DNA of 49,544 bases from a virus. The stretch spans positions 1 to 49,544 of the IMG/VR virus record IMGVR_UViG_3300009093_000016, one strand, 5' to 3'. The notes below the pieces were generated by a model. It searched no databases. It had not been told where the DNA came from and saw only the letters and a list, made by a program, of their open reading frames with translations. The first letter of the stretch is position 1. The number at the start of each line of letters is the position of its first letter. The position numbers and the translations under genes are program-made. Below, piece after piece: positions 26,627-33,812 of this stretch.

Positions 26627-26990
26627 GACATTCTCCATTGCATTGGATATGACCGCATAGTTTACATGTTGGCATGTTTTCAATGTTTAGAGCGAGGTTG
26701 GTTAATTGTCTGCCATGTAGTTCTGCAGCTCTTTCTTCAAACTCTCTGAAAGCCGAACGTAGATAGTTTATACCTCGGAGAGTATGTATATTAGATCTCT
26801 GTATGTTAACATAGATAGCTCTATCTATAACACACCGAAGTACTTCCTGCATTGTTACACCTGGTGAAGTACCTACATTACCAGGGTATTTTTCTCCTTC
26901 ACGTTTGACGAATTGGAGGACAGCTGTTAGGTTGTCGTCTTTATCCAACTCATCCATTTCATAGAGGTGTCCGGGATCTAGTACCTTCAT
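26619..26990 (-). CDS. Conserved phage protein with C-terminal zinc ribbon
   Basis: A 123-aa protein with DPGHLYEMDEL, then LQFVKREGEKYPGN, then MQEVLRCVIDRAIYV, a pattern frequent in phage replication clusters. The C-terminus CKLCGHIQCNGEC provides four Cys. The function is unknown. It overlaps the polymerase start by 8 bases. Confidence 0.65.
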   Translation of the reverse strand: MKVLDPGHLYEMDELDKDDNLTAVLQFVKREGEKYPGNVGTSPGVTMQEVLRCVIDRAIYVNIQRSNIHTLRGINYLRSAFREFEERAAELHGRQLTNLALNIENMPTCKLCGHIQCNGECRE

Positions 26991-26993
26991 CTC

Positions 26994-27545
26994 TCACTTC
27001 CCATACCCATTTCTGGCGAGTTCGAGGAACCGCCTTTCCTGATCAGGGTCCGTCTGAAACTCTCCTCGGATGCTGTAGGTTCTGAAATCCCCCTTGGTGT
27101 GAACCCCTCGTATCTTGGCGCATCCGTGTTTTCCGGTGACGACGCATGCCGCACCTTTGCATTTTGGGAGGACTTCGTAGATTTTGTCGATAACGTCATT
27201 TGTGAATTTCTCCTGGAGGATTGGACCGCGGTTGATGTCGTGGAGCAGTCTGGCAAGTTTGGAAAGACCGAGCACATGACCGTTAGGGATGTAGGCAACG
27301 TCGACGGACATCTCGACTGGCAGAAGGTGGTGAGGGCAAAACCCCCATATTTCATGTCCACGGAGGAGGATGAAGTTGTTATACCTCTCCTCGAACGTTG
27401 GATACTCTACATCCGGACAGTTGAATATTTCGTGGTACATACGTGCAACACGATCCGGCGTTTCGAGGAAGTTTTGATCTTTAGTGTCACAGTTCAATCC
27501 TTGTAGGATTAACTTCACACCCTTTTCGATTTTACCGTGGTCCAC
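26994..27545 (-). CDS. folE: GTP cyclohydrolase I
   Basis: A 183-aa protein. I choose GTG 27545 because AGGAG lies 7 bases upstream. The family motifs are present: FLETPDRVARMYHEIF, FCPHHLLPV (zinc Cys and His), VAYIPNGHVLGLSKLARL, and a late HGCAKIRGV with the second zinc Cys. The enzyme converts GTP to dihydroneopterin triphosphate, the first step of preQ0 synthesis. It overlaps the DUF3310 gene by 14 bases and is followed by the polymerase cluster. Confidence 0.9.
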   Translation of the reverse strand: MDHGKIEKGVKLILQGLNCDTKDQNFLETPDRVARMYHEIFNCPDVEYPTFEERYNNFILLRGHEIWGFCPHHLLPVEMSVDVAYIPNGHVLGLSKLARLLHDINRGPILQEKFTNDVIDKIYEVLPKCKGAACVVTGKHGCAKIRGVHTKGDFRTYSIRGEFQTDPDQERRFLELARNGYGK

Positions 27546-27864
27546 GTTTGATCTCCTGTTTGTCACGAATTTCTGAATAGGATTGCTGAAGTAATCTCTG
27601 TTTCTCTCGTTGGATATACCAGATAGCTTTATCAAGAGAAACTAATCCATCCTTATCTGCATACCTCCAGATATACTTTACAGCATTACCAAGATTGAAC
27701 GACATATGCTCAACAATATCAATACACTCAATCCCTGAAGGGTGAACGTTGTAATGCCTTGGGTGGTTTACAGGATCAGACGATAATGTTTGGTTTGTCT
27801 GAGGTGTATCCGTGTTTCTTGGCTTCCTTCTGGAGGTACTTTTGGAGTTCGATCTCCCAGTCAT
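27532..27864 (-). CDS. DUF3310 protein
   Basis: A 110-aa protein with a basic Ser/Thr/Asn-rich N-terminus and the DUF3310 pattern: DPVNHPRHYN, then GIECIDIVEHM, NAVKYIWRYADKDG and LDKAIWYIQRE. The family is widespread in phages and its function is not established. It overlaps both neighbours. Confidence 0.85.
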   Translation of the reverse strand: MTGRSNSKSTSRRKPRNTDTPQTNQTLSSDPVNHPRHYNVHPSGIECIDIVEHMSFNLGNAVKYIWRYADKDGLVSLDKAIWYIQREKQRLLQQSYSEIRDKQEIKRGPR

Positions 27865-28141
27865 CTTTTTCTTCCTTCTCTGGAGCCTTGGTCATACCGG
27901 TGAGGAAGGCCTCCCAGAAGATCAAAGCTTCCGCTTTGGGATCGGTGGACCCCGCATCTGTGTTGTAGTGACGGGCTCTGTCTTCGGAGGTAACGGTGTT
28001 AATGGCCCCAACAATCCAACACTCCTTACCCGCGTGGTGGTAGTGACGCCCGAGATAGAGGTAATATTTGTGAGACCACGACATTGTGTCTTGTTCGATG
28101 ATACACTTCGGTTTACGGAAGGAGATGTGTGGGTCGCTCAT
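27776..28141 (-). CDS. Hypothetical protein
   Basis: A 121-aa protein with an aromatic N-terminal half (WSHKYYLYLGRHYHHAGKE) and a highly charged helical C-terminus. The ATG overlaps the previous TGA. No family is recognised. The 89-base overlap with DUF3310 is long for this genome, so the true start of one of the pair may differ. Confidence 0.5.
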   Translation of the reverse strand: MSDPHISFRKPKCIIEQDTMSWSHKYYLYLGRHYHHAGKECWIVGAINTVTSEDRARHYNTDAGSTDPKAEALIFWEAFLTGMTKAPEKEEKDDWEIELQKYLQKEAKKHGYTSDKPNIIV

Positions 28142-28305
28142 AAGAGGTCTTCTCCACAGGACTCGCAGTAAGCTTTGTGCTCTTTTGGGTCCCAGATTAG
28201 TTTGTCACCCTCAAAGATTTCTACCTCACACTCCACACACTCCCCATCTCGGGTAGCGGTCATCTCAAAGGGGGCTTTGTCGTCACGATGTGGGATTAAA
28301 ACCAT
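28138..28305 (-). CDS. Small zinc-ribbon protein
   Basis: A 55-aa acidic protein behind GAGGTGAAAAT. CVEC (about 23-26) and CESC (about 47-50) form a classic two-knuckle zinc site. It sits between queE and an unknown gene, overlapping the latter by 4 bases. The function is unknown. Confidence 0.65.
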   Translation of the reverse strand: MVLIPHRDDKAPFEMTATRDGECVECEVEIFEGDKLIWDPKEHKAYCESCGEDLL

Positions 28306-28309
28306 ATTT

Positions 28310-29050
28310 TCACCTCAGGTTCAGAAACTTGTGCCATTGGCAACTCAACCTCCATGTTGGGTGAGAACGTAGAACTGCGAGAGCGAGTCGGACGTTCTCT
28401 TGGTTAATAGTTTTTTCTTCGTTGATAGGGGAGACAAAGATAGGGGTTTGAATACTATCCCATAAAAACTTACTTTCATCCCATCCTTCATCTATGAGGA
28501 GTTTAACTTCGTTTGCTAGCTGGATCATTTCAGGTAAGAAACTCCATTTAGGAGCTACAGTAATCCACACGCGTTTATCATAATGAAGAGCATGGAAAAG
28601 CATGACCGTACCTGAAGTCTCAATGTGTATTTGGATACCTTTTTGGAACGCCTTTTGGAAGAACCCTTGAGGAATTAAACTCTGTTGGTGGATGAGAGGC
28701 TCCCCTCCAGTCAAACAGATATGTTTCTCCCAGGTTTCACCAATAAGCTCATCCACAGTTTTGTAGGTGTGACAGGAGAAGTCGGTGTCGCAGGGGAAGA
28801 AGCGCCCATCCCAGGTTTGACACATTGAGCCTGCAACTCCGTTAGATAAGATAGGATGACCTTCTAAAGCGTTGTGTTTTTCTCCCCAATCTTTAGAAGC
28901 CTTCTTCCCCACAGGACATCCCGCTAGGCGGATGAAATGCATTGGGGTACCGACCCAAGTCCCCTCACCCTGAATCGAGTGAAAGGTTTCTGCAATAGGC
29001 AACCCTCTATCTCGACTTGTAGGCATTGTGGATTGTTGTATCGTGTTCAT
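28310..29050 (-). CDS. queE: 7-carboxy-7-deazaguanine synthase, radical SAM
   Basis: A 246-aa protein with the QueE start motif AETFHSIQGEGTWVGTP, RLAGC (Cys45), CQTWDGRFFPCDTDFSC (Cys77, 87, 93) and LTGGEPL. It converts 6-carboxytetrahydropterin to 7-carboxy-7-deazaguanine. The usual compact CX3CX2C cluster motif is not present: about 31 residues are inserted after the first Cys, and the next two are nine residues apart. This may be an expanded cluster loop of a phage subgroup. The ATG at 29050 has GGAG 7 bases upstream. Confidence 0.82.
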   Translation of the reverse strand: MNTIQQSTMPTSRDRGLPIAETFHSIQGEGTWVGTPMHFIRLAGCPVGKKASKDWGEKHNALEGHPILSNGVAGSMCQTWDGRFFPCDTDFSCHTYKTVDELIGETWEKHICLTGGEPLIHQQSLIPQGFFQKAFQKGIQIHIETSGTVMLFHALHYDKRVWITVAPKWSFLPEMIQLANEVKLLIDEGWDESKFLWDSIQTPIFVSPINEEKTINQENVRLALAVLRSHPTWRLSCQWHKFLNLR

Positions 29051-29279
29051 ACACCTTCTCCATTTCTAACCTCAACGGGGGTTTACAGAGGTGACAGATA
29101 ACCCAGGGGCCTCGCACCTTCTGTATCTCTGTTTGTATGTGACCTGCCAACATCCTTAGGTTTTTGAAATCGTAAAGGATGTCAGCGGGGTTTGCTTTCT
29201 GTAACAACACCATCAGTCCTGCGATACGGTCTACTAAACTCGTAGGGAGGATGATGTCGGTAGTTGGGGTTTCACTCAT
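29007..29279 (-). CDS. Hypothetical protein with possible zinc finger
   Basis: A 90-aa protein. Helical N-terminal two thirds are followed by VICHLCKPPLRLEMEKVYEHDTTIH, a Cys2-His2-like spacing. The ATG overlaps the HNH stop (ATGA). It is situated between HNH and queE; a role is not known. Confidence 0.55.
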   Translation of the reverse strand: MSETPTTDIILPTSLVDRIAGLMVLLQKANPADILYDFKNLRMLAGHIQTEIQKVRGPWVICHLCKPPLRLEMEKVYEHDTTIHNAYKSR

Positions 29280-29650
29280 TTTAGTATTTCCCCGGGCGTT
29301 GGGACTTCTTGGGTTTCTTTTTGGTTTTCTTGGGACTCATAACGTTTAATTATCTCCTTTCGTAGGGCTGAACGTTTTCGGGTGTGGTGGGAGCGGTGAC
29401 AAGAGTCGTGACACCACGCGAGGTTCTCGGGTTTGTTGTTCTCACGGTTTTCGTCGATATGGTGGAGAGTAATGTCTTGAGGGAAACGTTGGTGGTGACG
29501 ATGGCCGAAAGTTAAGCCTTCTACCAATACTCCCATCCGCTTAGGCGAGTCAATAAGGTAACATTGACAGAAATAGCATACTCTGTTATGGAGAAAGAAC
29601 CAAGCTACCTCACGCAGCATCTGGAGTTCGGATTTGGTATCGGAACGCAT
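29276..29650 (-). CDS. HNH endonuclease
   Basis: A 124-aa protein; the start at ATG 29650 overlaps the queD stop (TAATG). Features are a CYFCQC knuckle, LHHIDENRENNKPENL as the HH-N core, and CHDSCHRSHH as the second zinc knuckle and final His. It probably cuts DNA as a free-standing homing-type endonuclease. It lies within the preQ0 gene cluster between queD and queE, and may be a mobile insertion. Confidence 0.8.
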   Translation of the reverse strand: MRSDTKSELQMLREVAWFFLHNRVCYFCQCYLIDSPKRMGVLVEGLTFGHRHHQRFPQDITLHHIDENRENNKPENLAWCHDSCHRSHHTRKRSALRKEIIKRYESQENQKETQEVPTPGEILK

Positions 29651-30090
29651 TATTGTTTGCCTAGTTGATTGAATTCTTCCCAGGTGAGTAGACACGATAC
29701 AGTACAGGTCTCATCCAGCGTCAACGATGAAAACACCTGACCACGTTTGACGATTTGTTTGGCGATTTCGATCAGCAGGTTTTCTGAAGTGGGGTTTGTT
29801 GTTCTTAACCAAGATACCTGTTTTGTGCATCCTGGATATTCTTGCTTAGAAGAAATACTAACTTTATCTGTCTCCCACGCTCCCAGATGTGCATGATCCA
29901 ACTCATCAATAATCGGTTGGATGGAAGATTTAATATCCCCATAATCAACAACCATGCCTGTTTCGGTATCAACGGGGCCTCGCACGTAGACCGTTAACTT
30001 CCACGAATGTCCGTGGAGGTTAGAACACTTCCCTTTGTGATGAGGTAAAACATGGGAAGCTTCGAATGTAAACTCCTTACAAATTTCCAT
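29650..30090 (-). CDS. queD: 6-carboxytetrahydropterin synthase
   Basis: A 146-aa protein. I choose ATG 30090 with GGAG 6 bases upstream. It shows FEASHVLPHHKGKCSNLHGHSW with the catalytic Cys and zinc His residues, VVDYGDIK, ELDHAHLG and TSENLLIEIA, all expected of QueD. It converts dihydroneopterin triphosphate to 6-carboxytetrahydropterin, the second step to preQ0. A hairpin precedes the gene. Confidence 0.92.
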   Translation of the reverse strand: MEICKEFTFEASHVLPHHKGKCSNLHGHSWKLTVYVRGPVDTETGMVVDYGDIKSSIQPIIDELDHAHLGAWETDKVSISSKQEYPGCTKQVSWLRTTNPTSENLLIEIAKQIVKRGQVFSSLTLDETCTVSCLLTWEEFNQLGKQ

Positions 30091-30107
30091 CCTGATCTCC
30101 AAAAACT

Positions 30108-30145
30108 GCAGAGTGAGCATCGCCAGAGCTGGGTGCTCACCCTGC
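30108..30145 (-). promoter_or_regulatory. RNA hairpin in front of queD
   Basis: On the leftward transcript an 11-bp stem with one G-U pair (GCAGGGTGAGC and GCTCACTCTGC) encloses a small CCAG-CT-CTGG hairpin. It is followed by AGTTTTT just before the queD ribosome site. It could be an attenuator/terminator or a processing site. Confidence 0.5.
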
Positions 30146-30156
30146 GTTAGTTGTTT

Positions 30157-30267
30157 TTACTTCAACCCTAACCGTTTACGCCGTCGGTCGTTAAACCGTC
30201 GTTCATAGCGGTTTTCGTAGAGTACTACGAAGATACACCAAAGGGTGATGAATAAAACGGGACCCAT
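30157..30267 (-). CDS. 36-aa single-helix membrane peptide
   Basis: A 36-aa gene with ATG overlapping the DUF669 stop (TAATG). Residues 2-17 (GPVLFITLWCIFVVLY) form a membrane helix, and the tail is very basic (RRFNDRRRKR). It is transcribed with queD. The function is unknown. Confidence 0.5.
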   Translation of the reverse strand: MGPVLFITLWCIFVVLYENRYERRFNDRRRKRLGLK

Positions 30268-30668
30268 TACTTCCCCTTTGGATTGGAACCTTTACCTTGT
30301 TGCATTGAACGGATCGACCAGGGCGCCACGTTCGCGTAAGTCTTGTCTCCATTCGTGTTGTGCACGACGTAGACATAAAACTCACCATCCAGGAGTTTTT
30401 CTGGATCATGACCTTCAGGTCCTGGTGTATATCCAACCGCTGCGTAGTAGGCTTTTACCTTTGACGCACCCATGGGAACATCAGACTGGGGGTTGTCAAA
30501 GATGATTCGTCCAGTAAACCCCTCATCTTGAATCGCAAGTTGGAGGTTTACCCTGTTCTTTTCAGCTGGGATGTGTTCGACGTGTTTAACACGAACAGCA
30601 TACCAACCTTCTGGTACATTGTCACCGGCAGCTGGCACTTTTGTCATGTCTTGTTGAATCATTGTCAT
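30267..30668 (-). CDS. DUF669-like protein, probable ssDNA-associated protein
   Basis: A 133-aa protein with VPEGWYAVRVKHVE, LQLAIQDEGFTGRIIFDNP, MGASKVKAYYAAVGYTP and LLDGEFYVYV, the order seen in DUF669 proteins. These lie beside Sak4-like ATPases and Cas4-like nucleases in many phages and are thought to act as single-strand binding partners. It is close to the Sak4-like gene here. Confidence 0.65.
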   Translation of the reverse strand: MTMIQQDMTKVPAAGDNVPEGWYAVRVKHVEHIPAEKNRVNLQLAIQDEGFTGRIIFDNPQSDVPMGASKVKAYYAAVGYTPGPEGHDPEKLLDGEFYVYVVHNTNGDKTYANVAPWSIRSMQQGKGSNPKGK

Positions 30669-30671
30669 TTG

Positions 30672-30878
30672 TCATTGTCCTCTTTGTCGGGATTTAACTA
30701 CACTCTCTACAATCGGGCGTAAAACGTTGTGTAAATCATTCTCGAACTTCGTATACGCCAGGTCGTATCTTTCTTTGGAATCGACCAGAATCGGTCGACC
30801 AAACTCGTCGTTGGCGGAGATTACCATTTGTAACTTCGGCCAGGAGTTGGTGTTGATGGTGATGTCGATTTTAGCCAC
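30672..30878 (-). CDS. Hypothetical protein
   Basis: A 68-aa protein, start GTG 30878 with AGAGG 8 bases upstream; it overlaps the previous tiny gene by 8 bases (GTGGCTAA). It begins with a beta-type segment (VAKIDITINT), followed by helices. No family is recognised. Confidence 0.55.
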   Translation of the reverse strand: MAKIDITINTNSWPKLQMVISANDEFGRPILVDSKERYDLAYTKFENDLHNVLRPIVESVVKSRQRGQ

Positions 30879-30975
30879 GTGGAAACCTCTTTCCAAAATT
30901 GTGTATAGCCCAAATTAGGTAGCATGTAGTGGCCAAAGTTATGGCAAGTGTTGTAAGCTGAATAATAATTATCAT
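30871..30975 (-). CDS. 34-aa membrane peptide
   Basis: A 34-aa gene whose ATG overlaps the stop of the Sak4-like gene by 4 bases and whose end overlaps the next start by 8 bases. Residues 2-23 (IIIIQLTTLAITLATTCYLIW) form a membrane helix, followed by a basic end (GKRFPRG). It has no good ribosome site, so translation would depend on coupling. Confidence 0.4.
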   Translation of the reverse strand: MIIIIQLTTLAITLATTCYLIWAIHNFGKRFPRG

Positions 30976-31751
30976 CCGAACGTGGCCTCCAGTTCACTTA
31001 CAAATCTCTCATAGTGGTTGGACTCTTCACAGTCGATATCATCGACGATGTCAAACACCTCTCCCTTTTTACGGAGATCGTCCACTTCGTGTTTAATGAC
31101 GGTTGAGCCGCGGTCAAGATCGAAAAGTTTCAACGGACGTGGGAAGGAGAGGAGACTGCGTGTTTTCTTAATACCAAACACCCCATAGATAATCCAGATA
31201 TAAGGGAGGTCAAGTTTGACGTTAAACTTATTTGCAGCCTCAAGTAGACCTGTGTATGAGGCAGGAAGTAAAGCCGACTGGATCGCATCAGCATTAAACC
31301 TTGCTTTGACTTCCCAATAGTCTCCTCCTCCACCGATAGGTTCTCTTCGTGCTACCCATATTGGATTGCCGTTCATGTTTCTCATCCGGAAGACGTTGTC
31401 GGCCGCACGGGCAAACTCTTCTGGAGTTTGTTTTCCCGGCATTTCTGGAAGACCTTTGATAGCGATGGGTTCCATCGGTTGCTCACCCTTCTTCGCCATC
31501 ATCCCACCCTTGGCGTAGATACGTTCGATCTGTTCGTGAGCGAGGAAAACGACTTCTGTACCTTGATCGCGAAGGTTTTTGCAACGTCGCACGAGCATGT
31601 TTAAGCGTTCGGTTGTGCCTGGGTAGTTCTGCATACCACGGATGGTTTCCATACCGGATTTATCAGCGTGCTTCCCCATGTCTTTAGAGAAGTATAAACG
31701 GGCTAACTCACCTACGGAGTCGAAAGCAACTGTTTTGTATTTGGGCGCCAT
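30972..31751 (-). CDS. Sak4/AAA_24-like recombination ATPase, apparently circularly permuted
   Basis: A 259-aa protein. Residues 5-172 match the second half of Sak4-like RecA-fold ATPases: a Walker B strand KTVAFDSVGEL (6-16), VVFLAHEQ (67-74), and the LPGK-type segment ending in a YWEVKARF strand. Residues 184-259 match the first half: YIWIIYGVFGIKKTRSLLSF with Walker A GVFGIKKT (190-197), then LFDLDRG (209-215). Normal family members have the reverse order. The start overlaps the queC stop (TAATG), so the order is not a start-site artefact. Walker A has Lys instead of Gly before the catalytic Lys. Homologues promote single-strand annealing. Confidence 0.7.
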   Translation of the reverse strand: MAPKYKTVAFDSVGELARLYFSKDMGKHADKSGMETIRGMQNYPGTTERLNMLVRRCKNLRDQGTEVVFLAHEQIERIYAKGGMMAKKGEQPMEPIAIKGLPEMPGKQTPEEFARAADNVFRMRNMNGNPIWVARREPIGGGGDYWEVKARFNADAIQSALLPASYTGLLEAANKFNVKLDLPYIWIIYGVFGIKKTRSLLSFPRPLKLFDLDRGSTVIKHEVDDLRKKGEVFDIVDDIDCEESNHYERFVSELEATFG

Positions 31752-32425
31752 TATTTCTCATACTCCGTAGGGTCAACTACCCCTGCAAGTTGGAAGGCTT
31801 CCCGACGTTCCACACACGTTCCACATCGACCGCAGTGAAGTATACCTCCCTTATAACAACTCCAACTCTGATCTATAGGGGCGTGGAGGTCAGTCCCAAG
31901 TTTAACGATCTCAGCTTTCGTTTTGGTAACAAACGGTGCTCCGAGATCTACATAAGACCATTTATTACCTTCATGAATAGCGTTGGCCATCGCGATATAA
32001 AACTCGGGTCGACAATCAGGATAGATTGCGTGGTCTCCCGCATGCGCTGCCCAGTAAACTTCACTAGAACCTGTAGATACCGCCCAGCCGACCGCGATAG
32101 AAATCATGATCATGTTGCGGTTAGGGACGACAGTCGCCTTCATCGACTCTTCCGCGTAATGGCCTTCTGGAACGGGTTGGTTGCCTGTTTGGGAGCCGGA
32201 TTTAATCAACTCAAACACCGACGTAAATCCTTTTCTCGCCCAAGCCATATCTACAACTTCATGCTCGACCCCTGCTGCAGAGCTGATAATGTCAGCTTGG
32301 GTGAGCTCTTTGTTATGTCGCTGGCCATAATCAAACGATATCGCCTTCACATTCGGCCGTAGGGACCAAAGTAAAACAGTAGAATCAAGCCCCCCAGAAA
32401 AAAGCACAATAGGTTTGTTACTCAT
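31751..32425 (-). CDS. queC: 7-cyano-7-deazaguanine (preQ0) synthase
   Basis: A 224-aa protein. I choose ATG 32425, which overlaps the nuclease stop by 8 bases. It has the PP-loop SGGLDSTVLL, FDYGQRHNKEL, VVPNRNMIMISIA and the C-terminal zinc motif CYKGGILHCGRCGTCVER. QueC turns 7-carboxy-7-deazaguanine into preQ0 with ATP and ammonia. No glutamine amidotransferase domain is fused, so the product should be preQ0 rather than an archaeosine precursor. Confidence 0.93.
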   Translation of the reverse strand: MSNKPIVLFSGGLDSTVLLWSLRPNVKAISFDYGQRHNKELTQADIISSAAGVEHEVVDMAWARKGFTSVFELIKSGSQTGNQPVPEGHYAEESMKATVVPNRNMIMISIAVGWAVSTGSSEVYWAAHAGDHAIYPDCRPEFYIAMANAIHEGNKWSYVDLGAPFVTKTKAEIVKLGTDLHAPIDQSWSCYKGGILHCGRCGTCVERREAFQLAGVVDPTEYEK

Positions 32426-33452
32426 CAGTAAATACCTCCTGTGTAGCTCCGCACCGTTCCGGTGGGGTGAGCCCGAGGATTTTATAGTATTGTTCGTCGA
32501 CGTAGTCGGGTTCTTTTTGGCGGAACTGTTCCGGGACGATCCTGCCGTGATTTTTACACACATCCCAGAAGTAACATCTCCGGTTGTATTTTACACAGGA
32601 TTCATTCCACGCCCCATCCATCGCCCAGCGGTTGTGGGTTACTGCGTGTTCGTAATCCTCGGCGGAGTGGATGAATTCCTGCTCAAAGCGTGATATATCT
32701 TCCTCCGAGCGGAGATAAGGTTCCCGTTCGAATGAGACAGAGAGTTGATCCTTCGCATTCTTGTTCGGTTTTTTGAGAACGTTTAATAGGAATCCGTGTG
32801 GCCTCGTACCAAGCGCCTTGCCAATGCCGTACAAATACCCTGTAGTCTGAAAATCTAACATAAACTTGTCGTAAAAAATGTTGCCCGTCATTGCTGTGGT
32901 TTTGTGTTCGAGAAGCCATATTTTCCCTTTCCATGAGATCACCGCGTCCGTTTTGCCGCGAAAGTAGTGGGGTTGCATACAGCCTTCAGAAGGAACGCCA
33001 TCTTTAAACTGACCCATAAAGACTGCAGGACAATCTTTAAAAGGGATATCAGGATGGAGAATATCATGAAAAAACTTGCAGTGATGTAGTGTCTTATCCA
33101 TCGCCACACAAAACTCTACCTCAGGTGAAATCACCATCATTTCATGGTCGGAGAAGTTGGAGGCAAAGACGTCAACCATTCGTTTGGAGAGTTCGATTTG
33201 TTGTTCGATTGTTTGGCGTTCTTCGGGTAAGATCATCTGTCCAACAAGACGTTCACGGTATTTGGCTTCGGAGGTTTGGACGGCTTGTTTAACGTCTCGG
33301 TGTGCGAGGAATTCAGCAGCACCTTCGTGGAAAGCCCCACCAGTCATAAGTGGGATTGCGATAGAGTTTTCTTCCAGACCATTTATTTGATGATACTTCG
33401 TCTTCATCGAACACTGCTTGAACTCTTTTATCCGCGATATATTCAATATCAC
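32418..33452 (-). CDS. PD-(D/E)XK nuclease, Cas4/RecB-like
   Basis: A 344-aa protein, GTG start 33452 with GGAG 7 bases upstream. It has ISRIKEFKQC (Cys14), FRGKTDAVISWKGKIWLLEHKTT with Asp and EHK catalytic residues, LDFQTTGYLYG (Gln motif), and C-terminal Cys (CVKYNRRCYFWDVC). One N-terminal plus three C-terminal Cys is typical of 4Fe-4S Cas4/AddB-type nucleases. It likely processes DNA ends with the Sak4-like ATPase and DUF669 protein. Promoter P1 lies directly upstream. Confidence 0.8.
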   Translation of the reverse strand: MILNISRIKEFKQCSMKTKYHQINGLEENSIAIPLMTGGAFHEGAAEFLAHRDVKQAVQTSEAKYRERLVGQMILPEERQTIEQQIELSKRMVDVFASNFSDHEMMVISPEVEFCVAMDKTLHHCKFFHDILHPDIPFKDCPAVFMGQFKDGVPSEGCMQPHYFRGKTDAVISWKGKIWLLEHKTTAMTGNIFYDKFMLDFQTTGYLYGIGKALGTRPHGFLLNVLKKPNKNAKDQLSVSFEREPYLRSEEDISRFEQEFIHSAEDYEHAVTHNRWAMDGAWNESCVKYNRRCYFWDVCKNHGRIVPEQFRQKEPDYVDEQYYKILGLTPPERCGATQEVFTDE

Positions 33453-33493
33453 ACGCGATCTCCAATCCGGAGTGATTGCTTATCAATACTCCT

Positions 33494-33535
33494 ATTTTAT
33501 GCTTTTGAACTTCCTTTTTCACTAGCCAGTGGGAA
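33494..33535 (-). promoter_or_regulatory. Early-type promoter P1 (TTCCCACTGG box)
   Basis: TTCCCACTGG (33535-33526), 26 bases, then TAAAAT (33499-33494). Within the gap, GTGAAA stands 17 bases before the -10. It drives the nuclease/queC/replication cluster. Confidence 0.7.
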
Positions 33536-33812
33536 GCCAGAGTTGATGGATTGTTAGGGTTGAGTGTTAGGTTACTTCCGGTGAGCTACGCGGCTCCGCC
33601 GGGGGTTAGTTACTTATCTCCAAACACAGCAATAGGAGAGGGGCTGGAGATCAGTCTCCCCTCTCCTACGGTGCGCGGGCGGCTACACCTGGCTGCGAGG
33701 GTGGTAGTGTTGCGTTACCCTCAAATCTTTAACGGGAGGCGGTTCCCTTGTAGTTCCAACCTCCCGCTGACGCCGGTTGTGGAAGCGGATGAACGCCGGC
33801 GCCAAACTGGTG
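33536..33812 (-). ncRNA. Gene-free GC-richer region with three hairpins
   Basis: No credible gene lies in these 277 bases. There is a 10-bp perfect stem (AGGAGAGGGG with CCCCTCTCCT, around 33641-33674), a second stem (CGGGAGG with CCTCCCG, around 33732-33768) and small hairpins in a GC-rich stretch near 33580-33605. None is followed by a clear T-run on the leftward strand. It may be a structured 3' UTR, terminator array or small RNA. Confidence 0.4.

Noticed and set aside
30108-30145. preQ1 riboswitch before queD
   Set aside because: The conserved loop and A-rich tail of preQ1-I are absent, as are preQ1-II/III features.
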